A stretch of 64,000 nt of DNA from Breviolum minutum Mf 1.05b.01 (taxonomy: Eukaryota > Sar > Dinophyceae > Suessiales > Symbiodiniaceae). Where the stretch lies: contig DF239082.1 in NCBI GenBank assembly GCA_000507305.1, positions 125,019 through 189,018 on the forward strand, in the 5' to 3' direction. Below, piece after piece: positions 61,763-64,000 of the stretch; position 1 is the stretch's first letter, and the number at the start of each line of letters is the position of its first letter. The position numbers and the translations under genes were made by a program. The notes beneath the pieces were generated by a model that saw only the letters and a list, made by a program, of their open reading frames with translations, was not told the DNA's origin and did no database searches.

Positions 61763-63687
61763 CATATAATATATATATATATCATTATCATTCATTATCA
61801 TTATATCTATGTATAATACATATCAGAATATCGCTCAAAACTTTTTCCTAGGGTTTGGCCATTGGAGCTTCGTGAATCTCATAGAATCACCGGTTCGCGA
61901 TGGCGGCACCTTGATCAAGGCGCCTAAATCGATGGTGATGGAAGTTGGATCCGCTTGTGGTTGCACCAAGAAGTAACTGCTGGCATTGCCATCAATACAA
62001 TTCTTCACATCAGTCAGGTGGAAATCCTGAACGATTAAAAAGTCGGACTCGAAATGCACCACTGATGACTATACATCTAAATGCAATATGCATACAGGCG
62101 TGACAAAAAAAATGGTGATCAAAACGCCATGACATAGATAAGAAATTCACAGAGAATTGACCAAGTCAAATCATCAAAGATGCATATGTCAAAGTGCAAT
62201 AAACTACTGTTTGTGTTGAATCATGTTTTACATTGTTGTTGGATACTATTTCTTCCCTTCCATTTTATCCCACCCAAAAAATTGGCAAATCTGAACCCTT
62301 CTCCTGTGCTGGATAACTGCCGTTAATGCTTGAGTTGGGACCCAAGTTATCACTATCTGTGTAGAGTTCCTGGGAAGCGACAAGCGACAAGGCAACGGTC
62401 GCGAGGTGATGATAAAAAAACGGACCATTTTTTGTTCACCTGTTTCCACGGAAAAACCATGGTATAACATGGACATTCTGAAATAAATATGACATGTATG
62501 TAGATGTCAAGGTGTATGTATGCGTATATAACAAGTGAGCGCCGGTTTTGACACTGTATATCATGTGGCCAAAGGAAGGTACTGTAAATGGACACAACCC
62601 TCGTTTTCAATCTCCTCGATGTACATATCTTATGTATAAATATGAATATAAATATAAATATAAATATAAATATATATATACATATATACGTATATATTGG
62701 GTCCGGCAAAACACTGTAACCCTGGATGATAGTGAAGATCCATGAAGGTCCCCAAGTGAGATAGTGATGATTATTTTCCCACAGTTACAGGATTAAGGCA
62801 GGCCCGAATATACATATCATCATATCTATCAGAACCCATGTCATTTTCGGAGTCCCTTTACCTCCTTTTGATCTCTCTTTGCCGGCAAATCTACATATTT
62901 CTAGCAAATCTGTTTAGAGGCCAATATTACTTTTTCATCTCTGTAGGAATCTGATCCAGTCTGCCAGTTTCAATGGCTGCCTATTGATGGATGTAAAACT
63001 GGTGGTACCAACAAACAAATAGAAAAAATCATCTGATGATTCAACTGTCCCTACCTTCACAAACAAAAATCATATCTGCAAATCTAGGCTCACAAAAATG
63101 GCAGGTCAAGCCTAACACATAGGGAAAGTCGTGATGGGTAACTGTTATTGGAAGAATCCCAAGTTATGCGTATAATACAATTACTTATGCATCATCATGT
63201 GTACACATATTATGAGGTTCAGGTTTAAGCTGATGAGTGGCACCCCAGAAAAGTCATGATGATGGAGAAAACAAAGAAATCATTCATGGTCAAAGGCTAG
63301 TCAATGGTACCACTGCTTTGAAACACAGCTATAAGATGCTGGGAATTCATAGGAATTCACCATCATCTGTCACTATCTAGAAAAACGTCAATATCTACTT
63401 ACTTCGATCTTGGAACTATGGTTCATCCTTTTCCTTCTGCACTGCACAAGGCTTGAAGTGCTTTGAGTGAATAGATAACGAGTTAAGATTAGAGGAATGA
63501 CATCTCAGACTGCCACCTTTATCCATAATCATGGATACTGTAGTACATTCATCAATCTATTCTGAAATTACTGCGTTTTTCCAAGGTTGTTTGGCTTTTC
63601 AAGACCAAGACACAATTTCTCTGATTCCCACATATTGCTCTCCGAAAAATTCACGGGTTTGCTCGATGATAATCATCATACATCGAC
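29290..63687 (-). CDS. giant discoidin-domain (F5/8 type C-like) protein gene, overview
   Basis: Across about 34 kb the minus strand carries dozens of short exons whose peptides repeat the hallmarks of the F5/8 type C (discoidin) fold: an N-terminal box like NAIDGEESTFW or CIDGNASSYF, a strand like ITIDLGALIK or ARIDLGK, an edge strand like IEIYFGW, an S-DG turn like YLSMSEDG, and a C-terminal box like IAIREIELW. I count at least eight to ten domains, all divergent from each other. A laminin-G/concanavalin-like C-terminal exon (29290-29339) follows. Such domains bind carbohydrates, lipids or proteins outside the cell, so a secreted or surface adhesion role is inferred. No signal peptide or start codon is found; the 5' end lies beyond 64 kb. 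Whether all exons belong to one gene is not certain. Phase-consistent groups are listed separately. Confidence 0.6.
30279..30370 (-). CDS. candidate exon, discoidin-like strand NVRVIMGVR
   Basis: Behind ACGCCAG the frame reads MNGPGNVRVIMGVRSSAHYP and VPATDPGQAK before a GC donor. NVRVIMGVR resembles VRVTLG and VRIRMT of the discoidin end boxes. The region is GC-rich compared with its surroundings. Confidence 0.45.
31479..31971 (-). CDS. two candidate exons, 31916-31971 and 31479-31581
   Basis: The second follows GCTCCAG and reads VGGSSTTRVMEYSFYRNGLT then SAAESSLRLPTTNC before GTTGGG; it is a good exon. The first follows CACTCAG and reads NLLNLHKMTTFVDVAELEQ, Leu-rich, before GTGTAG. They do not join to each other in phase. 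A 34-base candidate at 31043-31076 (GTATGG donor) could follow the second. No family recognised. Confidence 0.4.
33145..33298 (-). CDS. exon reading to a stop, unknown domain
   Basis: The frame reads YAHEELLATHNKQTIPAAER, YTTVAYGLRQPAEWILAS and EDRGAGVDVKVA followed by TGA. It may be a terminal exon, which would split the large locus into two genes near 33 kb, or the true donor lies before the stop (for example GTACAC at 33235). The residue mix is convincing but no family is recognised. Confidence 0.45.
33998..34102. repeat. palindromic element, family 4 variant
   Basis: It starts CCCCGGAAAATTAACATGTC and ends ATATGTTACTTTTCAGGGGG, inverted ends of about 18 bases. Related elements are at 51295 and 57325. 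Confidence 0.6.
34181..34224. repeat. 11-base tandem repeat, four copies
   Basis: The unit GTCGTCGTCGT is repeated four times without change. The unit length is not a multiple of three, so this is not a coding triplet repeat. It lies in an intron. Confidence 0.85.
34485..35445 (-). CDS. exon group 10, Cys-rich end (two exons)
   Basis: Exons 35389-35445 and 34485-34590 join in phase. The first follows GACCAG and reads VVPTTVHFKCRFVPRKQRR. The second follows ATCCAG and reads PGCPECDGKVVKVVTTCD and RKTWRKGFFSSNVGFA to a perfect GTAAGT. The CPEC pair with further Cys at regular distance suggests a small disulfide-rich or EGF/GCC2-like module between discoidin domains. An overlapping frame (IRLTLHEPRTREFWHPAW) behind another acceptor at 34640 is an alternative. 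Confidence 0.5.
34694..34796. repeat. short inverted-repeat element, family 3
   Basis: It starts ACTAGTTGGTGGTTGAACC and ends TTTGAAACCACCACCTAGT, inverted ends with perfect ACTAG tips. The core AGTCAAAATGGGAATCTTCC is shared with the two other copies. Confidence 0.7.
35895..35969 (-). CDS. possible exon with HVDGST phrase
   Basis: Behind GTGATTAG one frame reads IPGTRFHVDGSTVSRLTPLL, which could be a divergent discoidin N-terminal box. A second frame is also open (YPGQDFMLMALPSQ). Phase with the exon at 36253 does not decide between them. Confidence 0.3.
36031..36112. repeat. short inverted-repeat element, family 3
   Basis: The core TAGTCAAAATGGGAATCTTC and the end ATGAAACCACCACCTAG match the copies at 1912 and 34694. 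The left end is shortened to ACTAGTAGTC. Confidence 0.6.
36253..36867 (-). CDS. discoidin exon group 9 (two exons)
   Basis: Exons 36811-36867 and 36253-36331 join in phase. The first follows GGCCAG and reads LLCVVTSDWNIFVINMFQR. The second follows AACCAG and reads VHYANRNDNRSNWQRVDSS then EDPETERR before GTGGCT. The layout edge strand, then V-Y-(N)-W-RV, parallels IEIYFGWRAQ followed by VVYLSMSEDG at 40.6-40.3 kb. Confidence 0.5.
37594..38074 (-). CDS. discoidin exon group 8 (two exons)
   Basis: Exons 37939-38074 and 37594-37707 join in phase. The first follows CATTCAG and reads WTVDDNLMPGRSLYWPRE and AHSQVSLKIAPRKAF, a divergent N-terminal box (VDDN, YWP). The second follows TTCTTAG and reads RFGALEAQLIYDLGRERN and VVENIEIFG: the IYDLG strand and the IEIFG edge strand. 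The minus-strand stretch 37400-37530 after it (FELALTITTGIELQ) is open and may hold the next exon, but it has no clear acceptor. Confidence 0.65.
38844..39620 (-). CDS. discoidin exon group 7 (two exons)
   Basis: Exons 39483-39620 and 38844-38957 join in phase. The first follows TTCCTCAG and reads NTYDTKINWRFDETDSTL and FLVLDSGRCPAHFLQ to GTATGT. The second follows GACTAG and reads PFAKVAGVRMLRPEDGAQP and SEILESFNSRALEG to a perfect GTAAGT. TKINW parallels FRINW at 48.1 kb. The join to exon group 6 upstream is not in phase, so an exon is missing, perhaps in the gapped (TAC)n region. Confidence 0.55.
38985..39080. repeat. hairpin element, family 6
   Basis: The sequence holds CCCTTAATAAGGCCTTATTA, a local palindrome, between CCCTCCTAGAAATA and a G-rich end. 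A related form (CCCTAATAAGGCCC between Cs and a G-rich end) lies at 58965-59060. Noncoding. Confidence 0.45.
39704..39907. repeat. (TAC)n microsatellite with an assembly gap
   Basis: Two long TAC runs flank five N (39809-39813). Each run starts CTGCTCCTAC and ends CCACCACT, so the two halves are near copies. Open frames of poly-Leu or poly-Val/Ser here follow the repeat and are not genes. Confidence 0.9.
40028..42281 (-). CDS. discoidin exon group 6 (five exons)
   Basis: Exons 42198-42281, 41593-41731, 40541-40659, 40274-40341 and 40028-40116 join in phase. The first ends one domain (SLIGQEIGILEIRVWQS). The others form the next: VYKYSYSLPTTVEPDANPW and SAFAENMVDPSTAPL; LFFWDARIDLGKIYNATD and IEIYFGWRAQ; VVYLSMSEDGVRGTYCVF; SALPRIFATGEVMRSEVF and a CSPGEGPHIP end. 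ARIDLGKIYNATDIEIYFGW followed by VVYLSMSEDG is the classic discoidin middle region. The fourth exon ends at a GC donor (AAG then GCGCGA), needed to keep frame. The last has a GTAAGG donor. Confidence 0.7.
40821..40930. repeat. complete palindromic element, family 2
   Basis: The left end TATACTGTTGATGGAAGAAA and right end TTCTTCCATCAACAGTATCA are perfect inverted repeats of about 27 bases around a core of about 50. It lies within an intron, just upstream in transcription of exon 40541-40659. Noncoding, MITE-like. Confidence 0.8.
42386..42481 (-). CDS. discoidin exon with ANAIRLTIDK strand
   Basis: Behind TTCCTAG the frame reads LRSANAIRLTIDKTNVVCV and PPDPFCHFTNLL, ending at a perfect GTAAGT donor. 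The strand matches ANIRLDLG and ARIDLG of other domains. The next exon (42198-42281) is not in phase with it, so one of the ends may be wrong. Confidence 0.55.
43350..43434 (-). CDS. possible discoidin exon
   Basis: The frame reads EYTIHFDIWNNMRQPPMLEV then AIPTWT before GTTGAC. It resembles FRINWRRPPVQFYVE of the exon at 48.1 kb. No clean acceptor lies directly upstream, and a second frame over the same bases is also open, so this call is weak. Confidence 0.35.
44246..45114 (-). CDS. discoidin exon group 5 (two exons)
   Basis: Exons 45020-45114 and 44246-44314 join in phase. The first follows TTTGCAG and reads QPQAWIIVRLDPVPPVPGLP, ending AKG at a GTTAGG donor. The second follows TCGCAG and reads GHPVGRIIIMRLGLDQICKS to a GTGGAA donor. 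The strand pattern (AWIIVRL, RIIIMRL) fits the core of the discoidin fold. Confidence 0.6.
46092..47563 (-). CDS. discoidin exon group 4 (two exons)
   Basis: Exons 47401-47563 and 46092-46135 join in phase. The first reads EEADTFIWKMLRRW, LGWDGNCLTLHIPAKR and SDCK before GTTTGT. The second reads LWDRSENLALGREAG before GTACTC. NLALGREA matches the nLAlGkpA opening phrase of many F5/8 type C domains, so a new domain begins here. The next exon found (45020-45114) does not follow in phase, so one is missing between. Confidence 0.6.
47680..49406 (-). CDS. discoidin exon group 3 (three exons)
   Basis: Exons 49293-49406, 48059-48139 and about 47680-47758 join in phase and give one nearly complete domain. 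The first reads GPENAIDGEESTFWMPAQ and NFITLDM, the textbook discoidin N-terminal box with the Trp and the hydrophobic strand. The second reads YDVLFCGFRINWRRPPVQF then YVECFGS. The third reads QVMLKLESHGPQMIAEEL. The first exon is 114 bases, a size shared with several others in the window (38844-38957, 37594-37707). Acceptors are TTCCCAG, CCATAG and GGCAG. Confidence 0.7.
50072..50165 (-). CDS. discoidin exon with end box YAIKSFNVYF
   Basis: After a CACAG acceptor the frame reads SVRIRMTRASALNGDG and LYAIKSFNVYFDTNL, the C-terminal strands of a discoidin domain. The frame stays open both ways (49973-50251), so the exon may be longer. The most likely end is a GC donor at 50071 or a GT within the next 100 bases. 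Candidate exons at 50551-50655 and 50345-50450 lie upstream, but each is open in more than one frame and I do not place them. Confidence 0.55.
51295..51383. repeat. palindromic element, family 4 variant
   Basis: It starts CCCCCTTGAAAATTAACAAA and ends CATCATTTTTCAGGGGGACA, inverted ends of about 15 bases. It is closest to the element at 33998. Confidence 0.55.
51590..51720 (-). CDS. discoidin exon with ANIRLDLG strand
   Basis: Behind GCTATCAG the frame reads PMATSANIRLDLGSQTF, then IAGGHRKQLALGSQN, to a GTAAAT donor. ANIRLDLG matches the core beta strand of the fold (compare ARIDLGK at 40.6 kb). In and out phases are not confirmed by neighbours. Confidence 0.5.
51765..51889. repeat. degenerate minisatellite (TTTGATGGG)
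   Basis: The phrases TTGATGGGTT, TTGATGGGCT, TTGATAGGTT and TTGATGGTTTG recur every 10-17 bases. No coding signal on either strand. Confidence 0.75.
51897..51988. repeat. palindromic element, CTAACATAGC family
   Basis: It begins GAAACTAACAGCTTGCCCCT and ends CAGGGGCTATGTTAGTTTGG. The right arm matches the element at 57325; the left arm has a small rearrangement. Confidence 0.6.
52371..52481. repeat. inverted-repeat element, family 5
   Basis: The left arm GGGTGCGGCCCCCTCTCAGT with AACAG and the right arm CTGTTACTGGGAGGGGGCCT with CACCC are inverted copies of about 25 bases around a core of about 60. The plus-strand open frame over it (52291-52680) is explained by the repeat. Confidence 0.75.
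53208..54387 (-). CDS. discoidin exons 54342-54387 and 53208-53268
   Basis: The first is a 46-base stretch between GGAACAG and a perfect GTGAGT donor. Its frame is ambiguous (TTLINDSFTSGPREW or LQLSSTTPSPRVHES). The second follows TCTCCCAG and reads HVRFVFITSLANAFYVRTLR, the last two strands of a discoidin-like domain, ending at a GC or GTTGTT donor. With the LQLSS frame the two exons join in phase, but the preceding exon (54571-54620) then does not, so the model is unfinished here. Confidence 0.5.
54571..57879 (-). CDS. discoidin exon group 2 (six exons)
   Basis: Exons 57792-57879, 57167-57311, 56453-56541, 55602-55770, 54757-54841 and 54571-54620 all join in phase, which is the longest consistent chain in the large gene. 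In order they read VIVLIDLAAIRWWLGQTSHP; NVKISRWFAVENPEGLCS; VRVTLGPNTG and IAIREIELWHRN (end box of a domain); DGSLSAFATDDSALVISG and YLKIDVDSLFQVV (start of the next); WGARILSPSTSIIDAFRIQ; and VSDDGDIFDTVYTVQA, the S-DG turn. Together they make one complete and one partial discoidin-like domain. A CTAACATAGC palindrome ends 26 bases before the acceptor of the second exon. Confidence 0.7.
57325..57416. repeat. palindromic element, CTAACATAGC family, near an acceptor
   Basis: It begins GAAACTAACATAGCACCTGA and ends TAGGGGCTATGTTAGTTTCA, inverted ends of about 20 bases. It lies in the intron just upstream (in transcription) of exon 57167-57311; its end is only about 14 bases outside that exon's acceptor tract. 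Confidence 0.75.
57880..60763. other. long intron-like stretch between exon groups 1 and 2
   Basis: It holds a family 6-like hairpin at 58965-59060, the 40-base tandem repeat and TATA-type dinucleotide runs near 58466. Weak minus-strand candidates are 58600-58722 (SNSYAECSKCAIAYAPWHG) and 58050-58190 (FNTWFGAMYGLTDFEN). Since the phases of groups 1 and 2 (0 out, 0 in) allow a direct join, these may be intronic. Confidence 0.35.
60186..60265. repeat. 40-base perfect tandem repeat, two copies
   Basis: The unit beginning TGGCACTTGGGTTTGGGACA is repeated once, without a mismatch, followed by a partial third start (TGGGTTTCTTATGG). It lies between discoidin exon groups 1 and 2. Confidence 0.9.
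60764..63687 (-). CDS. discoidin exon group 1 (five exons)
   Basis: Exons 63612-63687, 62297-62369, 61910-62026, 61399-61459 and 60764-60828 join in phase. The first has REFFGEQYVGIREI, the end box of one domain. The second has VITWVPTQALTAVIQHRRR. The third and fourth form the start of the next domain: CIDGNASSYFLVQPQAD, TSITIDLGALIK and then VMSIEIRFAEINGDQYF. The fifth has TEMAELYFDWDFRM, the edge strand of the fold. Donors are GTGTCT or GTCTTG-type, GTTCAG, GTGCCG, GTCCTA and GTGGGG. The third exon is the clearest discoidin signature in this group. Confidence 0.65.
61715..61800. repeat. AT dinucleotide microsatellite
   Basis: An imperfect TATA/TACATA run of about 70 bases lies in the intron between exons 61910-62026 and 61399-61459. 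It creates the Tyr/Ile-type open frames seen on the minus strand here, which are not genes. A similar run lies at 62636-62690. Confidence 0.85.
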
Positions 63688-64000
63688 CTGTGAGAGTTCG
63701 ACCGTGGTGGGATTTCTTTCTGATAAAAGCCCTGGACCTTTTTGGAATGAGAATACCTGACACAATAAACCACTGGTTGTTTAAAAAAAAAACATCCGGT
63801 TCGAAAACAACTATTGAAAACAATCACCTGTCAGTTTCAACCACTGTTGGCTAACAACCGTTGTTGAAGCCACAAAAAAAAACTGACTTCAACAATTTCA
63901 ACAGTACTTCAACCCACAGGTTTTATCCACAGAAGAGGTTGTGCCGGACCTACCCAATTGGTTGTGAGCTCGAACTCTTCCAAAACCAAGCCAGCAGAAA

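Noticed and set aside
61534-61801. Tyr/Ile-rich minus-strand open frames resembling a membrane protein
   Set aside because: They follow a TATA-type dinucleotide repeat. The same applies to 62353-62709, 44704-44886, 38531-38800 and 3388-3765 (upper part).
1-64000. Bacterial, plasmid, phage or CRISPR content
   Set aside because: No long adjoining open frames, no ribosome binding site pattern and no regularly spaced repeats were seen; the layout is that of eukaryotic nuclear DNA.

Overview
The window looks like nuclear DNA of a eukaryote with many introns, most probably a dinoflagellate (Symbiodiniaceae-like). I see no bacterial operons, ribosome binding sites, rRNA, tRNA or CRISPR. This view rests on four things: coding signal sits almost only in short stretches of about 40-330 bases flanked by AG acceptors and GT (sometimes GC) donors; every supported gene lies on the minus strand, as in the unidirectional gene arrays of dinoflagellates; introns are long and full of short palindromic MITE-like elements and microsatellites; no poly-A or TATA context stands out. 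No similarity search was possible. The organism call is inference.

Minus strand, in the order of transcription (high to low coordinates). (1) About 63.7-29.3 kb: dozens of small exons, many fitting together in reading phase, encoding repeated divergent discoidin-like (F5/8 type C) domains plus a laminin-G/concanavalin-like end. It is probably one giant extracellular or surface protein gene, possibly more than one. (2) 28.9-28.1 kb: the last five exons of a gene that all join in phase and end in a stop. (3) 27.7-26.6 kb: an intronless gene for a protein with a RING-like Cys/His cluster followed by TPR-type helical repeats. (4) 24.4-23.5 kb: its tandem paralogue, which keeps the zinc cluster and a remnant of the C-terminus but has lost the TPR region. 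The two lie in tandem units of about 3.1 and 3.4 kb. (5) 20.6-19.1 kb: an unrecognised multi-exon gene with an apparent frame break. (6) 16.8-10.9 kb: an Ala/Pro/Lys-rich protein gene whose last seven exons join in phase to a stop. (7) 10.3-8.1 kb: a gene with a CPIC motif exon and a terminal exon. (8) 7.9-5.3 kb: a four-exon, 101-residue open frame with its own ATG and a C-terminal CPQC motif. (9) 3.6-2.3 kb: a Pro-rich 111-residue three-exon gene. (10) about 1.0 kb: a further exon.

Between the exons are at least six families of short inverted-repeat elements. One (the CTAACATAGC family) ends at a splice donor at 20.46 kb and lies beside an acceptor at 57.33 kb, which suggests introner-like behaviour. 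Microsatellites are (CAT)n at 7.6 kb and (TAC)n at 39.7-39.9 kb. Two runs of N (13275-13283 and 39809-39813) are assembly gaps.

Exon coordinates were worked out by hand from splice-site context and reading phase, so individual ends may be off. The strongest support is where consecutive exons keep frame.
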